In this document: positions 31,482 to 40,092 of the stretch, piece after piece
How the letters are laid out: each line of letters begins with the position of its first letter
Position numbering within the stretch: position 1 is the stretch's first letter
Assembly: GCF_002161595.1 (NCBI RefSeq)
Contig: NZ_NFID01000002.1
Span: 186,001 to 250,000, forward strand
DNA length: 64,000 nt
Origin: Gemmiger sp. An50
Lineage (GTDB): Bacteria; Bacillota; Clostridia; Oscillospirales; Ruminococcaceae
Direction of reading: 5' to 3'
Program-made: the position numbers and the translations under genes
The notes under the pieces: model-generated
Databases searched by the model: none
Told to the model about the DNA's origin: nothing
The model's input: the letters and a program-made list of their open reading frames with translations, nothing else

Positions 31482-32519
31482 CTACATCTGCATGGTCTGA
31501 CCGGTATCCGGCTGGCTATACTCAAAGTTGAGTTCCGTGCCATTCCAGGATACAAACCCATGTTCTGCGGCGGACAGGCCCATGCGCTTCATTTTATAAC
31601 AGGCATATTCTTCAGCGTCAAAGCAGGCGGCGAGCAGTTCGTCTTTGGGATAGATGCCATCCCGCATTGCCAACTCTTTTCCGTAATCGGCAAGATCCAT
31701 ATCACGGGGCATGAAGTGATAGCAGCGGAGATTTTGGGCTAAATCCAGGGCGTAATCCAGGCGGTGGCAATCCTCCAGCTCCATAACCGCCATAAATTTA
31801 TCCAACCATCTGGGTTCTCCTTGTCCCTGCTCGCTCCAGATGTAACCAAAGTCGATGGCATGGCGGATGAGCTGGGCGGCGGAGTCATACTGGGAGGGGA
31901 TGTCTTCCAGTTGGGGCAGACAACAGTCCACCTCCATGGCGATGCACTCGGTCAGGGACTCCGCTTCCAGCTCATCCAGCGCCAGAAGCAGCTCGTCCGG
32001 ATGGGCGGCGTCTATGTACTCGTCAGTGTCCGGGAAGCCCACCCACACGCCGTCCATGTTGGTTCGGCTGGCCAGCTTGACCCGGATCGCAAAATCGCCT
32101 TTGTCGGGATTCATCGAAGGGTCACTGTCCAGAAACGGATCGATTAAAGAGGTGACCTTGATAAAGTGCCCGTCGCAGAAAGTGTTTCCGCCCTTTTGGC
32201 GGTAAGCCGCTCCCACTTTCCCCGGGTCAAGAAACTCCCGCGCTTGATCAGAGGGGCGCTGGATCTGTTCCATGATGAATTTGCCCAGCTGAACATCATC
32301 CCCGGCCCCATAGAACAGATCATAGTGATCCAATTGACTTGCAATCAGCATCACATCGCAGGTCATCCTCGGCTGCTCGATCTGCATTGCTCCGCGGAAC
32401 AGAAGGCTTTCTTTTACCGTCATGTTCTCGAATCGCCGTTCCAGCCAGTCGTGTTGGGATTTGGTCATTTCAAAACCGTCCAGAAGATCCAGGAGTTGCC
32501 TGGTTTGCCGACTCGCCAT
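31482..32519 (-). CDS. ArdA-like protein (one recognisable module)
   Basis: 345 aa, acidic. The C-terminal 110 residues keep the ArdA pattern: ALDLAQNLRCYHFMPRDMDLADYGKELA, then a D-x-x-x-Y core (FDAEEYACYKM) and a glycine hairpin. The N-terminal half has an amidoligase-free, unfamiliar beta-rich region (GDFAIRVKLASRTNMDGVWVGFPDTDEYIDA) that resembles the start of the neighbouring ArdA-like proteins. ATG 32519 overlaps the upstream stop. Likely a DNA mimic against restriction; inferred from fold pattern and acidity. Confidence 0.65.
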   Translation of the reverse strand: MASRQTRQLLDLLDGFEMTKSQHDWLERRFENMTVKESLLFRGAMQIEQPRMTCDVMLIASQLDHYDLFYGAGDDVQLGKFIMEQIQRPSDQAREFLDPGKVGAAYRQKGGNTFCDGHFIKVTSLIDPFLDSDPSMNPDKGDFAIRVKLASRTNMDGVWVGFPDTDEYIDAAHPDELLLALDELEAESLTECIAMEVDCCLPQLEDIPSQYDSAAQLIRHAIDFGYIWSEQGQGEPRWLDKFMAVMELEDCHRLDYALDLAQNLRCYHFMPRDMDLADYGKELAMRDGIYPKDELLAACFDAEEYACYKMKRMGLSAAEHGFVSWNGTELNFEYSQPDTGQTMQM

Positions 32520-33697
32520 CACATCATCTCCATTCCGGCATTTTCTGCCTGTGTTTCTTCATTGCGGATCGGCTCGCCATCACTGCGCTGAACCAGCCCG
32601 TAGGGGGTCAGCAGAGCGTTGTGTGCTGCCATGACATCCTGACCGTAGTTGTAGAGGACGACGTGCTTCTGCAGAATGGGCCGGGAATGCTCGTCCACAA
32701 TGAAGCGAAGCTCCTCTATGGCCACCTCCTCGGGGTTTCGCTGATCAGGCTCGAGCAGGTAGTCATCCAGATTTTCCGCAATCTGGACAGCGGCAGCGAT
32801 ATCGTGACAATCCGCCGCAAGGATAACTGCCTTGAATTTGGAAAGTTCTCCTTGTTTGCTCAGCTCCTTGAAGCATTTGGCCAACTCGTTCAGTCCATGG
32901 ATATCGTCGCAGGCCATGTTTTCCAGAAGCGCAGGCATCACACTGTCCTCCACCTGGAAGACCATTTCCGACCAGGAGGCGCCTCCGCAAGCCTCCAGCA
33001 CGGCATCCAGCCGTTCCTGCGTGGCTGGCAGATCCAGGCACATCATGTTATCCGACTGCTCATTGGAGTGGAAGGGATACCTGCCGACCGTCAGGCGGAT
33101 GCCGTATTCCGGCGCTTCGGGAATCAAGGCCAGGCTGTCATATACCTGCTTCAGCTCAGTGTGCTGCGTGACATACCCGCCGCTTGCGAAAACGCCGCCC
33201 TCCTCAAACCTGGCTTTTCTTCCGAGCATCTCAAAGTCAAGATACTCGAAGATGGAATCCGGAACTTTTTCCAGGGCAGGGATGAAATCGTTCTCCGCAT
33301 AGAACCTGCCGAGCTGTTCGTCCGTCGTGGCGTTGACCACATGACAGCAGTCTGCGCTGTAGGCCAGGTCGATCATGGTGGCAACGCTGATGGGACCGTA
33401 TTTTTTGGCCACCTCCATGTTGAACAGCCCTTCGAAGGCCGTTCTCTCTCTGCCGTTCATCTGTCCCAGGCAGGTTGCCAGCGCATTGAGCTGATACAGA
33501 TCGCATTCATGGGTCAGATGGACATGGAGGAACTGAAAACCATGGTGTTCAAGGAATTCCCACCTCGGCTTGTCGCCCAATGTCATTTGGAGCTTGTCCA
33601 GTGCGTCCGAAAGGCCATAGTAGGTAGCCGGAAGCTCCAGATCGCACCACCGATCCGTTTTTCCGCCGAACAGCTCCACACGGAACACTTCATTCAA
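32519..33697 (-). CDS. Tandem ArdA-like protein (two modules)
   Basis: 392 aa. The first module ends in [27 protein letters not shown]...[29 protein letters not shown], a close match to the ArdA third domain. The second ends in [24 protein letters not shown]...[20 protein letters not shown]. Start is TTG 33697, 6 nt after GGGAGGG, inside the end of the DUF4314 gene. Two fused copies are unusual, since ArdA normally dimerises; a tandem protein could form the dimer within one chain. Confidence 0.7.
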   Translation of the reverse strand: MNEVFRVELFGGKTDRWCDLELPATYYGLSDALDKLQMTLGDKPRWEFLEHHGFQFLHVHLTHECDLYQLNALATCLGQMNGRERTAFEGLFNMEVAKKYGPISVATMIDLAYSADCCHVVNATTDEQLGRFYAENDFIPALEKVPDSIFEYLDFEMLGRKARFEEGGVFASGGYVTQHTELKQVYDSLALIPEAPEYGIRLTVGRYPFHSNEQSDNMMCLDLPATQERLDAVLEACGGASWSEMVFQVEDSVMPALLENMACDDIHGLNELAKCFKELSKQGELSKFKAVILAADCHDIAAAVQIAENLDDYLLEPDQRNPEEVAIEELRFIVDEHSRPILQKHVVLYNYGQDVMAAHNALLTPYGLVQRSDGEPIRNEETQAENAGMEMM

Positions 33698-34676
33698 GGG
33701 TCATCCCTCCCATTTGGGGCCTGTAGTCCTCCTCATATTTGGCGGGATCGGCACCGGGGACATCCCAGCCACACATACTGCCCACTTCCATAGCTTGGCG
33801 CTGGATGGGGCTGACTCCCAGTTTTTCATTCATCTTATCCGCCAGCTCCACATTTTGCTCCTTGTCACCGGTGTCCCAATCGGAGGGGTAGTAGCCGGAC
33901 TCGCCCCGGCGGATACAGATGAGGTCACCGGTGGACTTGAGAGTGGAGAAGCATATCTCCGGCAGCCCCTCCGCCACTCTGGGCGCGAAGCGTTCTGCCT
34001 CGGTCTGGATATCCCAATCATCCTCCACGCTCCACAGATGGACATACAGCTCATCGTCGCCGGCGCAGATCTCCCGCTGTTCGAAGCCCTCGCCCCAGCC
34101 ATCCGACGCCTGTCCGGAGATATACTCTTTCAGGGTGGTCAGTTCCTCCGGGGTGAGGGTGCCAACCACGCGGCACTCGGCAACACCCCAAAGCTGGCCG
34201 TTCCGATCCTCGACGGTGAACACGACAGATTTGACCTTCTGGTTGACGCTGTCATCCTCGCCATACCAGTGCATGATGCCGCTCTCGGATTCCTCCGGCA
34301 TCCGGTTGTTGATCAGGGCTCTGAGGATCTCACCCTCATAGCACCGCAGCATTCTTCCGTCCAGCAGCGTGCAGTCATCCTCCATCTCTCCATACTCGTT
34401 GCGGGTGTAGAGATCGGCGGTCAGTGGCATATACAGCTTCAGCGTGGTGGGCTCAGGCGGGAGAACAGAGAAGCTGTCCTCTCCGATGGTCAGCGCCAGG
34501 GTTCTGCCATTGTCCCACTTCATGTGGAACTGCCCGGCATCGTCGATGTGGTCCAGAATCCCCGTGCTGCCCGGCTCCAGCGGGGCATAGGGGTCTTTCA
34601 TCTCTCTGAGCTTGATCCTTGAGCCTGCGGGAAACTGTTCCCGCAGGAAGCTCAGCCATTCTTTGGGTACTGACAT
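33690..34676 (-). CDS. DUF4314-domain protein
   Basis: 328 aa. Residues of about 10-75 ([52 protein letters not shown]) are an SH3-like DUF4314 domain. The middle ([37 protein letters not shown]) resembles the DUF6329 type. ATG 34676 directly follows the TAA of the upstream gene, whose last codons supply GGGAGGA. DUF4314 proteins are widespread in gut ICE accessory regions; no activity is known. Confidence 0.72.
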   Translation of the reverse strand: MSVPKEWLSFLREQFPAGSRIKLREMKDPYAPLEPGSTGILDHIDDAGQFHMKWDNGRTLALTIGEDSFSVLPPEPTTLKLYMPLTADLYTRNEYGEMEDDCTLLDGRMLRCYEGEILRALINNRMPEESESGIMHWYGEDDSVNQKVKSVVFTVEDRNGQLWGVAECRVVGTLTPEELTTLKEYISGQASDGWGEGFEQREICAGDDELYVHLWSVEDDWDIQTEAERFAPRVAEGLPEICFSTLKSTGDLICIRRGESGYYPSDWDTGDKEQNVELADKMNEKLGVSPIQRQAMEVGSMCGWDVPGADPAKYEEDYRPQMGGMTLE

Positions 34677-35642
34677 TTACATTCCTCCCATCTTCATATC
34701 TCGGTTGGAGCCGTTTTCATAGTCCGCCAGGGACTGCGGATTCTCCTCGCCATACAGGTCGAAAAGGATATCGTCCACCTGCTTGCGAACAACCGGGTCA
34801 TCCGTCAGCGTCTCATAGCGGAAGCCCGTGACCGAATGCTGAGGCAGTTCCTCCTGGATGCACCGGAGATATTCCTGCGCGTCGGTGTAGTCCATCCGGC
34901 TGCCATCGGCGAAGGTCACTCGTCCTACTGGTTTGCCTTGTGCCATCTGCTGTTGGCGCAGATCGTAGCAGTAGAGGTAGCCCTGATAATCCCCAGGAGA
35001 GGGAGTGCAGCGGAGGCAGTAGCGATAATGCTCAGTTTCCACGATATAGCCAAAGCACCGGCCATCCTCCGTGATTCCGCCGCCGTTCCGATAGCAGTAG
35101 CTTCTCATCGAAGCCAGATCCTTGAGCGGCCCATCTGCCCGAAGCGCATCCACGACTTCCTGAAGTTCACCCTTGAATTCCTTGGTGTTGAACTGGTCAT
35201 CGTTGTGGGGCCACCATGTGTGGTAGAATCCTTTTCCGGAAGATCCAAAGTCCATCCGGACATGGCCAACCGTGCCCAGCGCCGCATCCTCGGTCTCCTT
35301 CATCTGGGAATAGAAAAGGCCCGCCTCCTCATGGGAAGCGGGCCTGATGTGAATCGGTGTATTTACTTTTACATTCTGCTTCATGGTATTTGCCTCCGTA
35401 TCCGTACAGAGATGGTAAATTTGCCAGTCAGGATGTCCCATCCTACCCAGAGTTACTCGCTGGAATGCGATGGAGATGTCATCATCGTTGTAAGATCCAT
35501 GATGGAAATCCGATGTGTTGATAACATCTTCCTTAATATCTGCGGCAAATCTTTCATCAAGGCTGGAGAAATATGTCCCAAAAGTCTTGTGAAGATATTC
35601 GTTGATGTCACTCTCCAACTGTTCCGATAAAGAAATGGCCAT
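34677..35642 (-). CDS. 321-aa conserved ICE accessory protein (unknown)
   Basis: ATG 35642 has GAGGAGG at 8 nt. The middle part carries recognisable recurring blocks (GKGFYHTWWPHNDDQFNT, FKGELQEVVDALRADGPLKDL, YGYIVET-like FGYIVETEHYRYCLRC), and a C-terminal part LYCYDLRQQQMAQGKPVGRVTFADGSRMDYTD. No catalytic motif is evident. Ends in MKMGGM because its last codons contain the ribosome site of the next gene. Confidence 0.6.
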   Translation of the reverse strand: MAISLSEQLESDINEYLHKTFGTYFSSLDERFAADIKEDVINTSDFHHGSYNDDDISIAFQRVTLGRMGHPDWQIYHLCTDTEANTMKQNVKVNTPIHIRPASHEEAGLFYSQMKETEDAALGTVGHVRMDFGSSGKGFYHTWWPHNDDQFNTKEFKGELQEVVDALRADGPLKDLASMRSYCYRNGGGITEDGRCFGYIVETEHYRYCLRCTPSPGDYQGYLYCYDLRQQQMAQGKPVGRVTFADGSRMDYTDAQEYLRCIQEELPQHSVTGFRYETLTDDPVVRKQVDDILFDLYGEENPQSLADYENGSNRDMKMGGM

Positions 35643-35677
35643 TTGCTTCACCTCCTCATGCGGAACAATACCACAGC

Positions 35678-35794
35678 TCAGCGGAAATAGCTATGACCAA
35701 AAGGCGTCCTGCCGGAGAAGTGGAGATAGCCGGCGACAGCAGCAGCTCCCAGTGCTGCCAGAGATGCTACTGTGATCATGATTTTCTTCTTCAT
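35678..35794 (-). CDS. 38-aa single-span membrane peptide
   Basis: MKKKIMITVASLAALGAAAV is a basic start plus one hydrophobic helix, followed by a short polar tail. ATG 35794 has GGGAGGA at 6 nt, and the junction GGGAGGAATGTAAATG is identical to that before the DUF4314 gene. The strong ribosome site in an otherwise empty 180-bp gap supports translation. Role unknown: an anchor, signal or small toxin-like peptide are all possible. Confidence 0.55.
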   Translation of the reverse strand: MKKKIMITVASLAALGAAAVAGYLHFSGRTPFGHSYFR

Positions 35795-35826
35795 TTACAT
35801 TCCTCCCAATCATCGGATCATGTCGT

Positions 35827-36567
35827 TCAGGTCATTTGCATATCAAATCCCGGCTCCGGTGACTCCATGATCTGTTCCAGGTGCCGCGGGTCTACGATGA
35901 CCTCGCTTTCATTCCTGCCTGTGAACAGGGCCAGGATGTGTTCCTTCCGAATCTGCGCCTCATACACCGTTCCCTCCTCACCGAAGCGGTGGGCGAACCA
36001 GTCTGCCGTTTTCCGATCCAGTGTCCAGGACAGCGCCCTGATATTTTTGGCGTTGTAGGGGGTAACGCCCCGATAGACCGTCACCGTATCCTCCAGCGCC
36101 TGGTGTGCGGCGCGCTCCTCCTCGTCCATCAGGAACTCCGGAGGGACGGATCGGAACAAGGCCACCAGTTCTCGTTTGCTCACATTGCAGTCCTGATTGG
36201 GGCATTCCTCCTGGGTCCAGGCGGTGGATAAGAGCTGTCCCAGATCCTTCTCTGAGAGAGCGGAGGCGGCAAATTTGATAAAAGTCAGATAATAGGGCGG
36301 GTTGAGCAGTACGAAGATCTGATGGACATTTTCGGCGCTGTCGATCTGCTCTCCAACCTTTCTGCGCCACCTTGTGCAGTCATCCGAATTGTTGATCAGG
36401 TCGACCATGGAGAGGCTCCCATCCTCATTCCGAAGCGCGGAGATCCCGGAGTTTGTGAAGGGGTGGCTGACGATCACCGGGGAGAGGGCCGTTTCCTGGA
36501 TCTGCACATCGAGGAGGGTGTGCGCCACCAGCTTTACGCGGAGCAGATCGGTTTCACGGGGCGTCAG
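35827..36567 (-). CDS. Probable mono-ADP-ribosyltransferase of the accessory cluster, apparent CTG start
   Basis: About 246 aa. The C-terminal 100 residues show an R-S-E type ADP-ribosyltransferase pattern: VYRGVTPYN (Arg), ALSWTLDRKTADWFA (Ser-x-Thr), and GRNESEVIVDP with an E-x-E pair. The N-terminal part has a FVLLNPPYY block and helical segments. The annotated GTG (36528) lacks a ribosome site. CTG 36567 lies 6 nt after GGGAGG and overlaps the upstream TGA exactly as an ATGA junction would. Phage T4 ModA/Alt show that such enzymes can modify host proteins; the target here is unknown. Confidence 0.6.
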   Translation of the reverse strand: MTPRETDLLRVKLVAHTLLDVQIQETALSPVIVSHPFTNSGISALRNEDGSLSMVDLINNSDDCTRWRRKVGEQIDSAENVHQIFVLLNPPYYLTFIKFAASALSEKDLGQLLSTAWTQEECPNQDCNVSKRELVALFRSVPPEFLMDEEERAAHQALEDTVTVYRGVTPYNAKNIRALSWTLDRKTADWFAHRFGEEGTVYEAQIRKEHILALFTGRNESEVIVDPRHLEQIMESPEPGFDMQMT

Positions 36568-37685
36568 GAAAGGCCTCCCATCTCCATCGCCTGGGTTTCC
36601 TCAGCGAAGGGGCTGTTGCATCGGCGGATCAGGCCAAACTCGGTTCGCCGGACTCCTTCCTCCGCCATAGTGTCTTCACCCAGCTTCTCAAAATCCATAT
36701 ATCCGTCGATGGTATCGATCAGCTCGTCATCAGCACCGATGCGCCGAAGGACTGCTTGCCCGTATTCGTAAGTGTCCTCCGGAATGCGCTCATAGTCGTC
36801 CAGATTCATGGCACAGCGGAGAGCCTCCTGCATAGTCCCCGGCTGCTCCACAGAAAGAACCGACAGATATTTCAGCAGTTCACCATCTTCACACTGCATC
36901 CCCTCAATGGCCCAAGCCAATTCGTTTGCATCTTCCACGCAGACCCCTGTAGTGGGAATGTGCTCGTCCATATAGGGAACGGAAAACGACACCTTGGTTA
37001 CGGCTGCCTCTGCAAAACAATCGATTCCCAGTGTTCTTTTTACTCGCTCCAATTCTTCCTTCGTTGCCGGAAGGCAGATACTCACTTGCGCTTGGGAAGA
37101 GGAGAGGTCAAGCTGGATCTTCGATTTTTTCTCTCTGACAAGCTCATCATCCTGCTTGCGGAGCACATAGCCTGCATAGGTATAGGCACCGCCATGCTCG
37201 GCATAGTATTCTGCGCCGATTTTTGCGAAGTCCAGATAGGGCCAGGCTGCTTCGGGGAATCTGGGGTCACCTTGAATCTGACCGGCAACAGCGACATATC
37301 GGCCAAGCGTCACATCCGAGTTTACATTAGGGATGAGAATGTAGTCCGACACCTGTACCGCCACACGAATCATATCGTTCAGATCATTGATGCTGTTGCC
37401 ATCCAAGGCGCCGGCATAGATGTTCCGTTCGCGGGAGTCCATTTTGGCAATGATGCTCGAAAGCTGATTCAGCTGTGCAAGCTGCGTTCTGGAATCAGGA
37501 TCGAGTCCGCCGAGGTACGACGGCAGATTGGCGATCACGCTTTTGATCTCGACGATCTCTGTTTTTCCTGCTCTGCTGGCCTCATCAAGCTGGCTGGCCG
37601 CTTCTGTCATGGCGTCATGAGATGCGGGCAAATTGAGTGGGACAATGACAGGACTCCCACTTCGTTTCATGAAAAGTTGGATCAT
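36564..37685 (-). CDS. Tandem ArdA-like protein (two modules)
   Basis: 373 aa, start ATG 37685, GGGAGGA at 5 nt, ATGA overlap with the upstream stop. Module one ends IRVAVQVSDYILIPNVNSDVTLGRYVA...YLDFAKIGAEYYAEHGGAYTYAGYV. Module two ends ALRCAMNLDDYERIPEDTYEYGQAVL...GYMDFEKLGEDTMAEEG. Both follow the ArdA third-domain pattern. The protein is acidic. Function as an antirestriction DNA mimic is inferred from similarity, not shown. Confidence 0.7.
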   Translation of the reverse strand: MIQLFMKRSGSPVIVPLNLPASHDAMTEAASQLDEASRAGKTEIVEIKSVIANLPSYLGGLDPDSRTQLAQLNQLSSIIAKMDSRERNIYAGALDGNSINDLNDMIRVAVQVSDYILIPNVNSDVTLGRYVAVAGQIQGDPRFPEAAWPYLDFAKIGAEYYAEHGGAYTYAGYVLRKQDDELVREKKSKIQLDLSSSQAQVSICLPATKEELERVKRTLGIDCFAEAAVTKVSFSVPYMDEHIPTTGVCVEDANELAWAIEGMQCEDGELLKYLSVLSVEQPGTMQEALRCAMNLDDYERIPEDTYEYGQAVLRRIGADDELIDTIDGYMDFEKLGEDTMAEEGVRRTEFGLIRRCNSPFAEETQAMEMGGLS

Positions 37686-38881
37686 GTCATTCCTCCCATT
37701 TGAACCCCCTGTTCCCGCTGGCACTGATCTACCGGATCTTCTGCCATCAGTTCCTCCAGATCTACTGTGCCAACATAGGCGATGTAGCCTCGGTCGGTAA
37801 ACACGCCCGACTGATAGTCCATGTGCTGCAGGCCATACCGCTCGTAGTCATAAAACTCGTCCAGATTGGGGTCATACTCAAAATGGCCGGATCTCTGAAT
37901 CATGTATTTCCCATATTCTTCGGGGGTATGAGCGCCGGGGGCGAATTCAAACAGATCCATGTTTTCCGCCAAACGACGGATCTGGCTGGCGTTTTCCGGC
38001 TTGGCCATGCTTACTGCCGCCCCCAACTTCTTGCGGTCATGAATCGAAAACTTCTCCACAGCCAGCGCCAGCTCATTGAGTTCGTGGATGTTATTGCACT
38101 GGAAGTCCAGTGCTACATCCACTTCCTCTGGGAATGAACTGTCAGCTATAAAGAGGCGCATATCCTTTGGGTCAGCAATGCCGGAACGCTGCATGGCGCG
38201 CTCAATTTGTCCTTTTGATGCAGGGAGATAGATCCAGGTCACATTCCTGCTGTTCTCCGGCTCCCACCGGGAGGATATCCCGACAGCAGTCATATCGGCC
38301 TCATAGTGGTAGCAGGGCAGGTGCTTCCCATCATAGAGCTGTGAAAGCTGCATACCGTTGTCATAGACCACGCCATAGCGGGTGACGGTTCCCTCATTGT
38401 CCTCAATCAGCAGAATGGCGGTTTCCACTCCGTCCAGCTGTTCCAGTTCTTCCATGCTGGCACATCCGCCGTGGATGTTCATGTAGTGATCATGGCCAAC
38501 CTCTTTCAAATTTGTGAAGTCCGTGATCACCGTCGCCTGCTGGCAGCAGAAGGTCAGGTTGATGAGATCCTTCATGCGAGTGAGATTCAGCTTTTCAGCC
38601 ATCGCCTGAAATTGCGAAAACTCGCCCACAGTAAAGCTGTCCAGCCGCTTTGCCAGATAGTCCAACTCATCAAGGTTGACCTTGGTGCATACCAGCCGAT
38701 TCAGCACAGGCCAGGCACTGTCGAGCGAGTCCAAGCGGCAGTCGGCTTCAGAGGCATCGCCGATCTCCAGTGCCTCCAACAGCGAAACGCAGTGGTCGTA
38801 CTGATTTCTGGGAATGGGAAGAGGGATCGTCGCAACACCGTATTCCGGGTGGTCGGCGTTGCTCAGAACTGCTTCCATCAT
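37682..38881 (-). CDS. Tandem ArdA-like protein (two modules)
   Basis: 399 aa. The second module is the clearest in the cluster: IRRLAENMDLFEFAPGAHTPEEYGKYMI...FYDYERYGLQHMDYQSGVFTDRGYIAYVG. The first (LINLTFCCQQATVITDFTNLKEVGHDHYM) is more diverged. GTG 38884, ATG 38881 and ATG 38878 are consecutive possible starts; 38881 is chosen arbitrarily. Fourth ArdA-like gene in 7.4 kb, suggesting local duplication and divergence. Confidence 0.7.
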   Translation of the reverse strand: MMEAVLSNADHPEYGVATIPLPIPRNQYDHCVSLLEALEIGDASEADCRLDSLDSAWPVLNRLVCTKVNLDELDYLAKRLDSFTVGEFSQFQAMAEKLNLTRMKDLINLTFCCQQATVITDFTNLKEVGHDHYMNIHGGCASMEELEQLDGVETAILLIEDNEGTVTRYGVVYDNGMQLSQLYDGKHLPCYHYEADMTAVGISSRWEPENSRNVTWIYLPASKGQIERAMQRSGIADPKDMRLFIADSSFPEEVDVALDFQCNNIHELNELALAVEKFSIHDRKKLGAAVSMAKPENASQIRRLAENMDLFEFAPGAHTPEEYGKYMIQRSGHFEYDPNLDEFYDYERYGLQHMDYQSGVFTDRGYIAYVGTVDLEELMAEDPVDQCQREQGVQMGGMT

Positions 38882-38895
38882 CACATTGCATCACC

Positions 38896-39576
38896 TTACT
38901 TTCCTTCAAAATTCAAAATCGCATCTCCGTACTTGGCCAGAAGCAGAGCGCAGACAATCAGGTGGAACGCCTCATCTGTGACCAATTGGGGGGATGCGAG
39001 ATCGGCAAGAGTGATATTGCGGCTACCGGTGGAGATGGCTTTGGCCGCTTGATAAACACTGTACAGCTCCGGTTGGATGCCGGCGAGCTGGACAGATTGG
39101 AAGTCAAACCCACTGGCATCAAACTTCCAGATCATCCTGCGCCAGATATCCCCATACGCCGTGAGGAGAAACAGCGCGGCCAGATCACGGTCTGACATTC
39201 GATAGCAACGCGCACGCCAGTGCTGCCAACGCTCCCGATGACTATCGCTCAGGAAAAATCCAATGGAGCAACCATTGAAACTCCTCTCTAAGCGGGCCTG
39301 AAGCTGCACTCCCGCTTCAGGGAAGAAGCAATCCCTGACAAACTCGTTGAGGTCAATCGCACCGGCCACGATCCGTTCATCCAGACAGACGCACTGCTCC
39401 AAAGGGCAGGGATGCTTTCGCCTGAAGTTCATGCAGTATGGGCATTCCATGTCATCTCTGCTATATTTGAAACTGGGATAGTATCGGCCATGGCCCCTGG
39501 GCTTGAAATAGGGCGGGGTCATCATCTGCTGTTCCATCTGGCACAGCGGTGTATCCCGCATGAAGTAGCGTGTCAT
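38896..39576 (-). CDS. 226-aa cysteine-cluster accessory protein (unknown)
   Basis: ATG 39576 overlaps the upstream stop (ATGA); a TTG 36 nt earlier is a possible alternative. Near residue 45 is a probable zinc or Fe-S cluster, CPYCMNFRRKHPCPLEQCVC. The rest is mainly helical (ERWQHWRARCYRMSDRDLAALFLLTAYGDIWRRM). Proteins with this cluster recur in clostridial ICE accessory regions. No function known. Confidence 0.6.
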   Translation of the reverse strand: MTRYFMRDTPLCQMEQQMMTPPYFKPRGHGRYYPSFKYSRDDMECPYCMNFRRKHPCPLEQCVCLDERIVAGAIDLNEFVRDCFFPEAGVQLQARLERSFNGCSIGFFLSDSHRERWQHWRARCYRMSDRDLAALFLLTAYGDIWRRMIWKFDASGFDFQSVQLAGIQPELYSVYQAAKAISTGSRNITLADLASPQLVTDEAFHLIVCALLLAKYGDAILNFEGK

Positions 39577-40016
39577 AAGGTCATACTCATCCCTTCCTGC
39601 TTGATTTCGCAACCGTCTTCTCTGATTTCCTCATCCTCCTCCATATCGCTTTTCTGGCCGGGAATAAGGCATTCGCCCGGATAAAGCTCCATTTCGTACA
39701 GCACGCTGCCATCACCGCTTCTGCGGTCAAGGACTTTGATGGTCGTGCCCTCAAATAAATAGTTGGATGCCTTTTCGAAATCAGAGCGGAATCCCTTCCC
39801 GTAATTACAGGTCGAATACTGATGAGACGGCTGATCCTTGACCACGGAATAGTAAGCGTTGGTCTGAACCTCAGTCACCACCCGCACAAGCCCGACCAGG
39901 GCAGGGTGCTTGCTATGGCTGGTTGCCACCAACTCTGTCCCGGGGCGGATACAGCGTTTCAACTCAGCCAGATTTTTGATGCGCAGCGGCGCTTTTTGTT
40001 CGTTCTTTTGATCCAA
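39573..40016 (-). CDS. 147-aa conserved accessory protein (unknown)
   Basis: TTG 40016 with AGGAGG at 8 nt. Beta-rich: LKRCIRPGTELVATSHSKHPALVGLVRVVTEVQTNAYYSVV, then FEGTTIKVLDRRSGDGSVLYEMELYP. The tail is acidic. The layout resembles small SH3-like or DUF4314-like domains, but I cannot assign it. First gene of the transcription unit after the terminator at 40054. Confidence 0.55.
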   Translation of the reverse strand: MDQKNEQKAPLRIKNLAELKRCIRPGTELVATSHSKHPALVGLVRVVTEVQTNAYYSVVKDQPSHQYSTCNYGKGFRSDFEKASNYLFEGTTIKVLDRRSGDGSVLYEMELYPGECLIPGQKSDMEEDEEIREDGCEIKQEGMSMTL

Positions 40017-40053
40017 TCTTTAATCCTCCTGTCTGGTTTGAGGCAATAAAAAA

Positions 40054-40085
40054 GCGCCGGAGTCTTATTTCTAAAACTCCGGCGC
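40054..40085 (-). terminator. Terminator after the 224-aa gene
   Basis: GCGCCGGAGT pairs with ACTCCGGCGC; on the - strand it is followed by TTTTTTATTG. Confidence 0.85.
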
Positions 40086-40092
40086 CTGAATA

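Noticed and set aside
31482-38881. The MxMGG(M/L) protein tails as a protein sorting or secretion tag
   Set aside because: The tail codons are the Shine-Dalgarno of the next gene; proteins in the same cluster without a directly following gene lack the tail.
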